Source: Solimicrobium sp043758755 (lineage in GTDB: Bacteria > Pseudomonadota > Gammaproteobacteria > Burkholderiales > Burkholderiaceae_D). Taken from it: DNA of 64,000 bases. The stretch spans positions 8,524-72,523 of the forward strand of contig JAYVMW010000001.1 in the NCBI GenBank assembly GCA_043758755.1, given 5' to 3'. Position 1 is the first letter of the stretch. Each line of letters opens with the position of its first letter. This document shows, piece after piece, positions 19,297 to 28,577 of this stretch. The notes beneath the pieces are model-generated. The model made no database searches. It was given only the letters and a program-made list of their open reading frames with translations, and was not told the origin of the DNA. Both the position numbers and the translations under genes were made by a program.

Positions 19297-21279
19297 ATGG
19301 AACAAGGCTCCATAGACAGCAATCCAGATCAAGACCAACAGCCGGATCACAACGCGCAGATCGAAACTTCACATCGTCCTGCAAAAGGTATTCTTTTATT
19401 AAGCCTGGGTGCACTGGGCGTGGTTTATGGTGATATTGGCACGTCACCACTGTATGCGCTCAATCTTATGTTTTTCGGAGTCAGACCGGTTGCCCTGACC
19501 AATGCCAATATTCTCGGCGGAATTTCACTGGTGATCTGGGCGCTGAGCGTGGTTGTCTCGCTCAAATATGCCTTGTTTGTTTTGCGCGCAGATAACGATG
19601 GTGAAGGCGGCGTGTTTGCCCTGTATGGATTGCTGGATAAATTCAACAAGAGGCGCCTGGCCGGTGTGTCGTGGCTGCTGTTGATCGGTGCCGGATTACT
19701 GTTCGGGGATGGTGTGATCACCCCGGCCATCAGCGTGTTGTCAGCCATTGAGGGCATTGGCGTTGCGACACCCGTTTCCAGTCACGCCATCATATTGATT
19801 ACCCTGATCATCGTTACTTTTGTCTTCAGTTTTCAGTACAAGGGAACGGGCGGCCTTGGCCGGGTCTTTGGCCCGATTATCATCGTCTGGTTTGTGGTAC
19901 TCGCGTTGCTGGGTCTGCACCAGATACGACTGCATCCTGAAATTTTTCAGGCATTCAATCCAATGTACGGTCTGCAGTTTCTGCTGCACAGTGACTGGTA
20001 TGCCAGTCTGCTGGTGCTGGGGGCGCTGGTACTGGTGCTGACGGGTGGCGAAGCGATGTATGCCAATATGGGTCATTTTGGCGCCAAGCCGATACGGCTC
20101 AGCTGGTTTCTGATGGTTTATCCGGCACTCATACTGAATTACCTCGGTCAGGGGGCTTTTCTGCTGGGTGGTGGGCAGCGTGTCGGGGGCAATCTTTTTT
20201 ACAGCATGGTCCCGTCTGACTGGCTGTATCCGATGGTGGTGCTGGCGACGATGGCCACCGTAATTGCATCGCAGGCGCTGATTTCCGGTGCATTTTCTTT
20301 AGCCTCGCAATCCATCGCACTGGAAGTGCTGCCGCGCCTGAAGGTGAAGCACACCCATCATGATCATGTGGGACAGGTTTATGTGCCTTTCATTAATTGG
20401 TCGCTGTATCTGGGTTGTGTAATTCTGGTGATTACTTTTGGTTCCAGTGAAGCGCTGGGTGCGGCGTATGGTCTGGCTGAATCCGGCGTAATGGTGACAA
20501 CCTCAACGGCGATGTTTTGTATTGCGCGCCGCTATTGGCACTGGAGCGTACTGCGCAGTGCAGCGCTGTTTGGTTGCTTCGGTTTTGTGGAGATCGCATT
20601 TCTGGTGGCGAAATCGATCAAATTCATAGAAGGTGGCTTCGTACCCATATTGATCGGCTGCGCCATCTTTATCACCATGGCGACCTGGCGCTGGGGCCGC
20701 AAAGCCACTTTCGACGCTTATGCCGCCAATTACACAATACCGATGAGCGCGATGATTCAGCATCATCGCGATCTGCCGTCGTATCTCGAACGCACTTCCA
20801 TTTTGATGGTGCCAGTGGTTGTGCATTCCAGCAAAGTCAGAACGCCAACCTTGCTGCAGATGATGTGGAAGAGGACCGGCGCGCTGGCGCGCAATATTAT
20901 TTACGTTCAGGTCAAACATCTGAAAGTGCCGTTCATGCACGGCAACCGGTATTCGGTGCACGTACTGGAACGTAACGAGCGCGGCAGCATTATTCATGTC
21001 CAGATGCAGTTTGGATTTATGGAAGATCCCAATGTGGAAATCGCATTACAGGAAATGCTGGAGCACAAAGACATCAACCTGCCCACCAATCTGCGACACT
21101 GGGTGGTACATGTAGCAGTTGAAAATCTGATTGCCGACAAGACCATGTCGTGGCTGAGCCGCATGCGGCTGGAGTTTTTTATTCTGTTAAGAACAGCGTG
21201 CCGGCCTGCGTATTTTCATTACGGATTGGGCAACAAGGTGGCATTATCCGCCGAAATTTTCCCTATCGATATCAAGTGA
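19297..21279 (+). CDS. kup: Low-affinity potassium uptake transporter Kup
   Basis: A 660-residue K+/H+ symporter. About twelve membrane helices in the first 460 residues start with the signature LSLGALGVVYGDIGTSPLYALNLMF, followed by LRADNDGEGGVFALYGLL and LLFGDGVITPAISVLSAIEG. The C-terminal cytoplasmic domain carries ERTSILMVPVV and ends in the usual LRMRLEFF...YF segment (here LSRMRLEFFILLRTACRP). AGGAC upstream supports the ATG. It stands alone, with a convergent hydrolase gene after it. Function is assigned from strong family similarity. Confidence 0.95.
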   Translation: MEQGSIDSNPDQDQQPDHNAQIETSHRPAKGILLLSLGALGVVYGDIGTSPLYALNLMFFGVRPVALTNANILGGISLVIWALSVVVSLKYALFVLRADNDGEGGVFALYGLLDKFNKRRLAGVSWLLLIGAGLLFGDGVITPAISVLSAIEGIGVATPVSSHAIILITLIIVTFVFSFQYKGTGGLGRVFGPIIIVWFVVLALLGLHQIRLHPEIFQAFNPMYGLQFLLHSDWYASLLVLGALVLVLTGGEAMYANMGHFGAKPIRLSWFLMVYPALILNYLGQGAFLLGGGQRVGGNLFYSMVPSDWLYPMVVLATMATVIASQALISGAFSLASQSIALEVLPRLKVKHTHHDHVGQVYVPFINWSLYLGCVILVITFGSSEALGAAYGLAESGVMVTTSTAMFCIARRYWHWSVLRSAALFGCFGFVEIAFLVAKSIKFIEGGFVPILIGCAIFITMATWRWGRKATFDAYAANYTIPMSAMIQHHRDLPSYLERTSILMVPVVVHSSKVRTPTLLQMMWKRTGALARNIIYVQVKHLKVPFMHGNRYSVHVLERNERGSIIHVQMQFGFMEDPNVEIALQEMLEHKDINLPTNLRHWVVHVAVENLIADKTMSWLSRMRLEFFILLRTACRPAYFHYGLGNKVALSAEIFPIDIK

Positions 21280-21370
21280 AGATTGACTGCCTGAAGCTCG
21301 TTGCTGTCCTGAATGGGTATTTACGCCAAAAAGGTGACAACGTGGCTGGTAAAGATTTTGGAAAATTGCA

Positions 21371-22237
21371 TTATTCCTGAATTTCCCCGCGCACGGCATG
21401 GGCCAGCATCGGCCAGGTAGTCTGATGCGATTTGCGAAACCAGTCCAGATGACCAATGGCTTTGAGCCCAAACTGTGCCGGTTGCACCACCACGGTGGTG
21501 CGCAGGGCATTGGGAAAGGTGCGCATCAGATCAGCCACAGTCGCGCTGGTGGCGATGTCATCATCGGTAGCATAAAAGGAGGTGAAAGGAATGCGGATGT
21601 CTGCATGAAAATCCTGTTCTGGTTTTCCGACAACAGCGTTGGTGGCGTAGCCGCCGGCTGCACACCATTGGCCCCACTGTGCGGCAATGCCGGAGGGCAG
21701 GTTTTCTCCCAGACCTAATTTTGAATTGGGTGCATATCCGATCAAGCGGATGGCCAGCGGAACGATGCAGCGCAATCCCAGCCAGGCCTTGAATCGGAAG
21801 GCCGCGCGCATGCCCTTGAACCAGCCGGTTGAGATGGCTACCCCAACTACCCGTTCGATGTGATTGTGGTTGGGCATGAGTCCAATCATCTGGCCGCCCG
21901 CACTGTGGCCCAGCAGTACCGCCTTGTCTGTCCCGGTACGCTGCAGCAGCCAGTCCAGCGCACTCACCAGGTCTTGTTGTCCCCACTCAGCCAGGGTTGC
22001 TGTGCTGTCCTGTAATTTACCGTGCAGCGACAGACCTATACCACGGTAATCGAAGACCAGAACATCGTGACCCTGTAGTGAAAGCCAATGCGCAAAACGC
22101 AGGTAAAAAAACTGTTTGACGCCGGTGGCCGGGCACAGCAGCACGGGTAATCCGTTAGCAATTGGCTCTGCCCTGAAAAAGTGGCCAATCAGACGTTCGC
22201 CGTCGGCGCAGACGATTTCAGCCGATTCAGATTTCAT
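21371..22237 (-). CDS. Alpha/beta hydrolase (COG4757 type)
   Basis: A 288-residue serine hydrolase with the nucleophile elbow GHSAGG, preceded by the oxyanion region LLCPATGVKQFFYLRFAHWLS and VFDYRGIGLS. A late Asp (FYATDDDIA) and His (IGHLDWFRK) could complete the triad. It has no signal peptide. It lies 44 bases downstream of ubiX on the same strand and may be part of a grxD-ubiX-hydrolase unit. The substrate is unknown; an ester or lipid is only a family-level guess. Confidence 0.85.
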   Translation of the reverse strand: MKSESAEIVCADGERLIGHFFRAEPIANGLPVLLCPATGVKQFFYLRFAHWLSLQGHDVLVFDYRGIGLSLHGKLQDSTATLAEWGQQDLVSALDWLLQRTGTDKAVLLGHSAGGQMIGLMPNHNHIERVVGVAISTGWFKGMRAAFRFKAWLGLRCIVPLAIRLIGYAPNSKLGLGENLPSGIAAQWGQWCAAGGYATNAVVGKPEQDFHADIRIPFTSFYATDDDIATSATVADLMRTFPNALRTTVVVQPAQFGLKAIGHLDWFRKSHQTTWPMLAHAVRGEIQE

Positions 22238-22281
22238 GGTTGGGCCTATTCAGGGATTGTGACAGGTGAAAGTCAGACGCA

Positions 22282-22878
22282 TTATTTCAGGCGCGCGGGT
22301 TGATGTTGCTTCAGTCCCGGCCATTCAGGGGTGAGCTGATGCGGAATCTGAAACAGATCCAGCACGCGGCCCACACTGTGGTCAACCATCTCGGCAATGC
22401 TGGCCGGATGCTGGTAAAAACTGGGCAGCGGCGGAAAGATAATGCCGCCCATTTCTGTTACCGAGGTCATATTGCGCAGGTGCGCCAGATTGAATGGCGT
22501 CTCGCGCACCATCAACACCAGACGACGTCGTTCTTTCAGAGTGACGTCGGCAGCACGTGAGATCAGATTTTCTGACAGGCCGTTGGCCACCGAGGCCAGC
22601 GTTTTCATGGAACACGGGGCGATGATCATGCCCGTGGTCTGAAAGGAACCGCTGGCAATCGCTGCGCCAATATCCTTGACGTTGTAGACCACATCGGCCA
22701 GCGCTTCGAGCTCCTTCTTCTTCATACCCACTTCCTGCTGCAGGCTCATCAGACCGGCTTCAGAAATCACCAGATGAGTTTCAATGCCGGTCATGTCGCG
22801 CAGCACTTCCAGCAGACGCACCGCATACACCACACCGGTGGCACCGGTGACGGCGATGATGAGTCGTTGGGGAGTCAA
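22282..22878 (-). CDS. ubiX: Flavin prenyltransferase UbiX
   Basis: A 198-residue enzyme that makes prenylated FMN, the cofactor of the UbiD decarboxylase in ubiquinone synthesis. Motifs are IIAVTGATGVVYAVRLLEVL at the N-terminus, then APCSMKTLASVANGLSENLISRAADVTLKERRRLVLMVRETPFNLAHLRNM and FPPLPSFYQHPASIAEMVDHSVGRVLD. The likely start is TTG at 22878, as no ATG precedes the conserved region. It begins 20 bases after grxD, suggesting cotranscription. ubiD is not in the window. Confidence 0.93.
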   Translation of the reverse strand: MTPQRLIIAVTGATGVVYAVRLLEVLRDMTGIETHLVISEAGLMSLQQEVGMKKKELEALADVVYNVKDIGAAIASGSFQTTGMIIAPCSMKTLASVANGLSENLISRAADVTLKERRRLVLMVRETPFNLAHLRNMTSVTEMGGIIFPPLPSFYQHPASIAEMVDHSVGRVLDLFQIPHQLTPEWPGLKQHQPARLK

Positions 22879-22898
22879 GGCACTCAGCTCAGAGGTGG

Positions 22899-23210
22899 TC
22901 AGGACTGAATCAGCGATTTCATTTCGCCGGTTTCATACATCTCTCCCATGATGTCGGAGCCGCCAATGAATTCGCCACCGACATAAAGTTGCGGAACGGT
23001 TGGCCAGTTGGAAAAATCCTTGATGCCCTGGCGCACATCGGCGTCATCCAGCACATTGACGGTCACGATGTTTTCTGCACCGCAGGCTTTCAGGATCTGA
23101 ATTGCCTTGCCTGAAAATCCGCATTGCGGAAATTGCGCCGTGCCCTTCATGAACAGCACGATGCGATTGTTAGTGACAGTTTCCTTGATCCAGTTTTGTA
23201 CGTCGTTCAT
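22899..23210 (-). CDS. grxD: Monothiol glutaredoxin (Grx4 type)
   Basis: A 103-residue CGFS-type glutaredoxin that binds and delivers iron-sulfur clusters with glutathione and BolA-like partners. The active site is PQCGFSGKA, with the family blocks RIVLFMKGTAQFP (here NRIVLFMKGTAQFP), FSNWPTVPQLYVGGEFIGGSDIM. The ATG has AGAGAG just upstream. It lies between tex and ubiX on the same strand, 88 bases after tex. Confidence 0.95.
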   Translation of the reverse strand: MNDVQNWIKETVTNNRIVLFMKGTAQFPQCGFSGKAIQILKACGAENIVTVNVLDDADVRQGIKDFSNWPTVPQLYVGGEFIGGSDIMGEMYETGEMKSLIQS

Positions 23211-23298
23211 GGTTTGCTCTCTTCATGCAAAAAATAATGTGGCAATTATATAGATAAAAGTTGCTTCGCGATTCGGTTAAGATTTAGTTAACTTAAAA

Positions 23299-25647
23299 TC
23301 AGGAACGCAGTTTCGCAAAGGCTGCTGCCATGGCACTGTTGGCTGGGGCTGCTGCTGCGGGCTGCTTCTGATGCTGTGACATGCGCTTAGCATCATCGCG
23401 ATCAGCGCGCTGCTGGGGAGTGGTTCCGGGTTGCGGTGCGCTGTCGGTCAGGCGCATGGTGAGCGCAATCCGTTTGCGTTTTTCATCCACTTCCAGCACT
23501 TTGACTTTCACGACCTGACCTGCCTTGACGACTGTGTGCGGGTCCTTGACATAAGTGTTCGACAGCGCGGAGATATGTACCAGGCCATCCTGATGCACGC
23601 CGATGTCAATAAAGGCGCCAAATGCCGCCACATTGGTGACCACGCCTTCGAGGATCATGTCAGGACGCAGATCGCGGATTTCTTCCACACCTTCCTTGAA
23701 GGTTGCGGTGGAAAATTCGCCGCGCGGATCGCGACCCGGTTTTTCCAGTTCTTTCAGGATGTCGGAAATGGTTGGAATACCAAACTTGTCATCCGCATAT
23801 TTGGCCGGGTTCAGGGTTTTTAACAGTCCGGCGTCACCAATGACGGCTTTCACGTCCTTTTTAATATCGGCAAGAATTTTTTCAACCACCGGGTACGATT
23901 CCGGATGCACCGCCGACGCATCCAGAGGCGAGTCGCCATCAACGATACGTAAAAATCCGGCCGCCTGTTCAAAGGTTTTGTCGCCCAGACGCGGCACCTT
24001 GCGCAATGCCGCGCGCGAGGCAAAGCGGCCCTGGGTATCACGGTAAGTCACAATGCTTTGTGCTACGCTTTGCGACAGTCCGGATACACGCGCCAGCAGC
24101 GGTACCGAAGCGGTATTGACATCCACGCCGACGGCGTTGACGCAGTCTTCTACCACCGCATCGAGCGATCTGGCCAGCTGGCTTTGACTGACATCGTGCT
24201 GATACTGTCCGACCCCGATTGATTTCGGATCGATCTTGACCAGTTCGGCAAGCGGATCCTGCAGACGTCGCGCAATCGATACCGCGCCGCGGATTGATAC
24301 ATCGAGATCCGGCAATTCTTTCGAGGCAAATTCAGATGCCGAGTAAACCGAAGCACCGGCTTCCGAGACTACTATCTTTTTGAGTTTGAGTTCCGGGCGC
24401 AGTTTGATCAGCTCCTGAGCCAGTTTGTCGGTTTCACGCGACGCTGTGCCGTTGCCGATCGAGATCAGCGACACGTTATGTTTGGCTGCCAGCTGACCAA
24501 GCGTATGCAGCGAACCATTCCAGTCATTGCGCGGCTGGTGCGGGTAAATTGTGCTGTACTCCAGCACCTTGCCGGTGGCATCCACAATCGCCACCTTGAC
24601 GCCGGTACGCAGGCCCGGATCCAGCCCCATTGTGGCGTGTTGTCCGGCCGGTGCGGCCAACAGCAGCGCTTTCAGATTCAGTGCGAAGACATTGATCGCT
24701 TCGAGCTCGGCGCGTTCGCGCAACTGGCCCATCAGTTCGCTTTCCAGATGCATGAACACTTTCACGCGCCAGCACCAGCGCACGGTGTCACAAAGCCATT
24801 TGTCGGCAGCGCGACCTTGATTGCTGATCTTGAAAAAATTTGCGATGCGACTTTCGCACGGGTTTAATGGCGCATCCCATTTTGGTTTTTCTGCTTCGGT
24901 ATCAAGCCGCAAAACTACGTTGAGCATTTCTTCCCGCCGTCCGCGCAGAATCGCCAGCGCGCGGTGCGAGGGAATTGTCATGATGCTTTCCGAGTACGCA
25001 AAATAATCGGCATATTTGGCACCTTCATCGAGCTTGCCTTCGATCACGACAGATTCAACAATGCCGTGTTCCTGCAGATAGGCGCGGCACTGTTGCAGCA
25101 GCGTGGCATCTTCGGCAAACCGCTCCATCAGAATCTGGCGCGCACCATCCAGCGCTGCCTTGACATCGGCTATGCCCGGATTATCGCCGGCTTCGGTTTT
25201 AAAGGGTTCTTTCAGATAGCCTGCCGCGACGCTTTCAGGCACCAGTGTCGGGTCCAGCAACAGTGCATCGGCCAGTGGTTCCAGACCGGCTTCGACGGCG
25301 ATCTGCGCCTTGGTGCGGCGTTTGATTTTGTAGGGCAGATATAAATCTTCCAGCCCGGTTTTGTCTTCGGCATGCATGATGGCGTGCAGTAGTACCGGGG
25401 TCATTTTGCCCTGTTCGGTAATTGAATTGACGATGGCTTCGCGGCGCTGTTCCAGTTCGCGCAGATAGGACAGGCGCTGTTCCAGAAGACGCAGCTGAAT
25501 ATCGTCGAGTCCGCCGGTGACTTCTTTGCGGTAACGGGCAATGAACGGCACGGTGGCGCCTTCATCGAGCAGGGTGATGGCAGCGCTGATCTGTTGCGGC
25601 TGGGCGGCTAATTCGATGGAAAGGCGTTGTTCGATGGAAGGTAACAT
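23299..25647 (-). CDS. tex: Tex, S1 RNA-binding transcription accessory protein
   Basis: A 782-residue nucleic-acid-binding protein. Domains in order are the Tex N-terminal helical region (IEQRLSIELAAQPQQISAAITLLDEGATVPFIARYRKEVTGGLDD), a YqgF-like RNase H fold (TMGLDPGLRTGVKVAIVD), tandem helix-hairpin-helix motifs (VGVDVNTASVPLLARVSGLSQSVA, LRKVPRLGDKTFEQAAGFLR) and a C-terminal S1 domain (DLRPDMILEGVVTNVAAFGAFIDIGVHQDGLVHIS). The tail is Ala/Gln-rich. The ATG at 25647 matches the conserved start; nine further codons upstream are not conserved. The family influences transcription and is needed for toxin expression in Bordetella; the exact role here is not shown. Confidence 0.95.
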   Translation of the reverse strand: MLPSIEQRLSIELAAQPQQISAAITLLDEGATVPFIARYRKEVTGGLDDIQLRLLEQRLSYLRELEQRREAIVNSITEQGKMTPVLLHAIMHAEDKTGLEDLYLPYKIKRRTKAQIAVEAGLEPLADALLLDPTLVPESVAAGYLKEPFKTEAGDNPGIADVKAALDGARQILMERFAEDATLLQQCRAYLQEHGIVESVVIEGKLDEGAKYADYFAYSESIMTIPSHRALAILRGRREEMLNVVLRLDTEAEKPKWDAPLNPCESRIANFFKISNQGRAADKWLCDTVRWCWRVKVFMHLESELMGQLRERAELEAINVFALNLKALLLAAPAGQHATMGLDPGLRTGVKVAIVDATGKVLEYSTIYPHQPRNDWNGSLHTLGQLAAKHNVSLISIGNGTASRETDKLAQELIKLRPELKLKKIVVSEAGASVYSASEFASKELPDLDVSIRGAVSIARRLQDPLAELVKIDPKSIGVGQYQHDVSQSQLARSLDAVVEDCVNAVGVDVNTASVPLLARVSGLSQSVAQSIVTYRDTQGRFASRAALRKVPRLGDKTFEQAAGFLRIVDGDSPLDASAVHPESYPVVEKILADIKKDVKAVIGDAGLLKTLNPAKYADDKFGIPTISDILKELEKPGRDPRGEFSTATFKEGVEEIRDLRPDMILEGVVTNVAAFGAFIDIGVHQDGLVHISALSNTYVKDPHTVVKAGQVVKVKVLEVDEKRKRIALTMRLTDSAPQPGTTPQQRADRDDAKRMSQHQKQPAAAAPANSAMAAAFAKLRS

Positions 25648-26260
25648 GCAATGAGTTCTGATAAAAAATGGCAAGCGCAGATGATACCCCGTTTGGGCAA
25701 ATGCGCCAGTCTTGACAGTGCTATGGCGAAGGAGTAGCGCTAACTAATTGCATAAAGATGGTAAATAGCCATGATTTCAACCCGGCCTGCATCCCTGGCA
25801 GCAGCGGGTTCGAATGAACATTTTTCCATTAGAAAGCATTAATACCTTGACTGGCCTGACCAATGCTCTGTTCGATCACTATTTTCGGTCGGGCAGGCAG
25901 AATTGAAATGGGTCCGTTTTTGGACGACACAGATTGAATAATCAAATTTAAATGGAATTTGATATTGAGACCGGAATGTACGCCGACGAATCTGACATGC
26001 TGCTTGATTAATTGATATTTGATGGTGGCCTGCGATATCCACACACGAGCGTTTGCGCAAAATTGCTGCACCGCGTTTTTGGTATCTATGGTCAAAAGCA
26101 GACAGTTAGAGGCGTTACTCAAATTAGAAAAGGCTAAATGCTGGACAAGCGAAGGGGGAGATGAAAAAATCGGCGTTTGTTGGGGTCGTGGGTCAACTTC
26201 AATTCAACGCCAATTTAACGCCAATTAAAATTAAATATAAATTCAAGCGAGGGTGTGACT
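25648..26260. other. 613-base intergenic region without a supported gene
   Basis: The region separates tex (minus strand) from a divergent plus-strand gene, so it should hold both promoters. A minus-strand frame at 25829-26122 starts with TTG, has no ribosome-binding site and resembles nothing known. The only structure noted is a tandem pair of 11-bp units, AACGCCAATTT and AACGCCAATTA (26206-26227), about 35 bases before the next start. The units are one helical turn apart, as expected for adjacent protein-binding sites. Confidence 0.5.
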
Positions 26261-27307
26261 ATGGTTGAAACCTACCAGATTTCGACTCAGGGAGTGATGG
26301 AAGGCTATTGCAAGGAGCAGGTAGCCGAACTGCTGATGATTCTGTTCAAACGCAACAAGGAAGAAATTGAGCCGATACTGGATTCCAACGGTTATGTATT
26401 AAAGCGAGGCATCAACCTCGCCTCAGCGCTTCGTTACAAGGGAACACTTGAACAGCGTGGCTGCAAATGCAACGTTGAAAAATCGAGCGCGGCGCACAAA
26501 CCTTCCCCAGATTTTCCAGATACCGTCATGGTGCAGATCGACACTGACTGGGCATTGGTGCATGATACTTTCGGCAACCCGCCAGGTGGCATGAAACTGG
26601 TCGAGCCTGTGCCAAGCCCGGTTCCGCGTCAGGCGCAACCTGAAGCGCAGCCGGATAGAAAAGAGCCTGCCGAAGTGCGACCACATGTGGCGACCAATGA
26701 AATTGGTACAACGCTCGAGGATGGTCCGTTTTTTGTGCAAACGCCGCAAGGCATGTGCTGCAACTGCGGAACCAAGACTGCCGTTTCAGCCATAGCCACC
26801 CCATTTGTAAAAAATCTGTTGTTGTCGACCCGGTCTGAAAGCGGACAGCAGATTGAACTCGATCTGCCGTATTGCCCGACCTGCGCAGACAGTATCGGGA
26901 AATATCCAATGAGCAGCGGCCCGAAAGGGCTGATTGGTTTTTGCATCTGGTTATTGATATTTATGTGGCTGGCTTCCACGTTTAATCTCCCACAACAACA
27001 GCTGACAATGCGCCTGCTGGCAGTGGCAGCTCCGCTGATTCCAGTCTGGCTGACCTTGCTCTGGATCGGCAAGCCAAAAGCACCGATGACCAGTAAATAC
27101 ACGCCGGTCATCATCAAAGAGTATTCACGCAGAACCCGGCCGCAAGGTCGCGTCATGCTGCTGGCCTGGTTTTACCGGAAACTGAGCCGGCACGATCCGG
27201 ATAAAATCCAACTTATCTCGATGAAATTTTCCAATCCTGTGTACGCCAAAGCGTTCAGGAAAGCCAACAAGGCCTTTATCCGCAGCGGTTACATCAAGAT
27301 GCTTTGA
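26261..27307 (+). CDS. Zinc-ribbon membrane protein with an N-terminal L7/L12-like region
   Basis: A 348-residue protein of unknown function. Residues about 1-70 (EQVAELLMILFKRN then ALRYKGTLEQRGCKCNVEK) resemble the small alpha-beta domain seen in L7/L12-like and other bacterial fusion proteins. A Pro-rich linker follows. Next is a zinc-ribbon-like pair of Cys clusters (CCNCG at 166-170 and CPTC at 205-208) and two hydrophobic segments (IGFCIWLLIFMWLASTF and LLAVAAPLIPVWLTLLWIG), then a basic cytoplasmic tail. GAGGG seven bases before the ATG at 26261 sets the start; a GTG six bases upstream is less likely. Location in the inner membrane is inferred. Confidence 0.7.
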   Translation: MVETYQISTQGVMEGYCKEQVAELLMILFKRNKEEIEPILDSNGYVLKRGINLASALRYKGTLEQRGCKCNVEKSSAAHKPSPDFPDTVMVQIDTDWALVHDTFGNPPGGMKLVEPVPSPVPRQAQPEAQPDRKEPAEVRPHVATNEIGTTLEDGPFFVQTPQGMCCNCGTKTAVSAIATPFVKNLLLSTRSESGQQIELDLPYCPTCADSIGKYPMSSGPKGLIGFCIWLLIFMWLASTFNLPQQQLTMRLLAVAAPLIPVWLTLLWIGKPKAPMTSKYTPVIIKEYSRRTRPQGRVMLLAWFYRKLSRHDPDKIQLISMKFSNPVYAKAFRKANKAFIRSGYIKML

Positions 27308-27423
27308 TCAGCCAGCTTGCCTGTTCATTTGCAACGGGAGCCGGTTAAAAAGCAAAATTGACAACAAATTGACGTCAATCTGGTCTAAACTGCCCTGAAC
27401 TCTGATCTCAGGAGGTAACCAAT

Positions 27424-28248
27424 ATGATTCCCAATTTCATCGGTGTCACCGGATTGCCTCGGGCCGGTTCGACCATGCTGTGTCAGCTGCTGGCCATGCA
27501 TCCGGATATTTTGTGTGAAGGCCACAGTTCTCCACTGTGCAATACCATACTGGGCATACGGCGCATGATCAGTGACGACTCGTTTTTTCTGTCGCAACTG
27601 GATAATTCGTTTGACAGCAGTTACGCTCACTTGCGCACGGCCATGCAGGGTTTTCTGCGCGGCTGGCATCAGGATTGCAACAAGCTGGCCGTGGTCGATA
27701 AAAACCGCGCCTGGCTGCATGCCATCGAACTGCTGCTGCATATCGAACCACAGGCCAAACTGATCGTCTGTCTGCGCGATCTGGGGCAGATCTACGGATC
27801 AATCGAAACCCAGCATCAAAAGACCATTCTGGTGGACTTCATCGATCATCTGGCCGACTATGACCGCTTTGGTTGCGCCGACATGCTGTTTGCCAAAGAC
27901 AAGGCTATCGGAGCGCCGTTGATTTCTCTGCACGCCGTGCCTGACCTGCCGCCCAAAGTGCAGGAACATCTTTATTTCCTGCGCTTTGAAGACATGGTGG
28001 AACATCCGGTAGCCTGCATGGCGCATCTGTTCAAATGGCTGGGACTACCGGCCTTTGAAATCGATCCGGCCAACCTGAAATTAAGTGTGCGGGAAAGCGA
28101 CTCGCACTATCACATGAAGTATCTGCACAAACAGTCGGGCAGCATCATCAAACCGGCACGGCATGAGATTCCACCGCGGATCCAGGCGCAGATTGAAAGT
28201 GCGTATGCCTGGTTTTATCAGATGTATTATCCGCAGAAGTCGGTTTGA
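27424..28248 (+). CDS. Sulfotransferase family protein
   Basis: A 274-residue protein of the PAPS-dependent sulfotransferase fold. The 5'-phosphosulfate loop is GLPRAGSTMLCQLLAMHP (from residue 10). The 3'-phosphate region is LIVCLRDLGQIYGSIE, near residue 120. A late segment YFLRFEDMVEHPVACMAHLFKWLGL is typical of the family. A very strong Shine-Dalgarno, AGGAGGT, lies seven bases before the ATG. No capsule or glycan genes are nearby, so the acceptor is unknown. It is monocistronic, between the zinc-ribbon gene and a toxin-antitoxin pair. Confidence 0.83.
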   Translation: MIPNFIGVTGLPRAGSTMLCQLLAMHPDILCEGHSSPLCNTILGIRRMISDDSFFLSQLDNSFDSSYAHLRTAMQGFLRGWHQDCNKLAVVDKNRAWLHAIELLLHIEPQAKLIVCLRDLGQIYGSIETQHQKTILVDFIDHLADYDRFGCADMLFAKDKAIGAPLISLHAVPDLPPKVQEHLYFLRFEDMVEHPVACMAHLFKWLGLPAFEIDPANLKLSVRESDSHYHMKYLHKQSGSIIKPARHEIPPRIQAQIESAYAWFYQMYYPQKSV

Positions 28249-28299
28249 TTCCCCCTGCCTTGACCATCGGACCGACGATATTGAATCTCGATCCAAAAG

Positions 28300-28328
28300 T
28301 TGTAAAAGGTTTCTTTTAAAAGTAGAAT
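28300..28328 (+). promoter_or_regulatory. Promoter with overlapping palindrome for the toxin-antitoxin pair
   Basis: TTGTAA (28300-28305) and TAGAAT (28323-28328) are separated by exactly 17 bases, a good sigma-70 fit 28 bases before the antitoxin start. The perfect palindrome CTTTTAAAAG (28313-28322) sits in the spacer just before the -10, as expected for an autoregulatory operator. Binding is inferred. Confidence 0.55.
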
Positions 28329-28355
28329 GCATCCTGTCCGGGAAGGGGAATCACT

Positions 28356-28577
28356 ATGGCAGTCACACTGAAATTGTCCGATGAATTAATTAACATGGCA
28401 AAACCGCATGCAACAGCACAGCATCGCTCCGTACCAAAGCAAATCGAGTATTGGGCTCGTCTGGGTAAAGCGGTTGAAGATAACCCTGAACTGCCTTATC
28501 AGTTTATTAAAGATACGTTGCTCGCCGTAGCGGAAGCGGAAGCGGGGCAATATTCGGAATATAAATTTGGTGCCTGA
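28356..28577 (+). CDS. ParD-like antitoxin
   Basis: A 73-residue protein resembling the ParD-like antitoxin family. It has a short N-terminal strand and helix (VTLKLSDELINMAKPHATAQHRSVPKQIEYWARLGKAVEDNPEL), typical of a ribbon-helix-helix DNA-binding dimer, followed by a region that would wrap the toxin (PYQFIKDTLLAVAEAEAGQYSEYKFGA). GGGAAGGGG precedes the ATG. Its TGA overlaps the toxin ATG by one base (TGATG), the usual coupled arrangement with the antitoxin first. Confidence 0.85.
   Translation: MAVTLKLSDELINMAKPHATAQHRSVPKQIEYWARLGKAVEDNPELPYQFIKDTLLAVAEAEAGQYSEYKFGA

Noticed and set aside
25829..26122. 97-codon minus-strand frame
   Set aside because: TTG start, no ribosome-binding site, no recognisable domain, and AT-rich intergenic composition.
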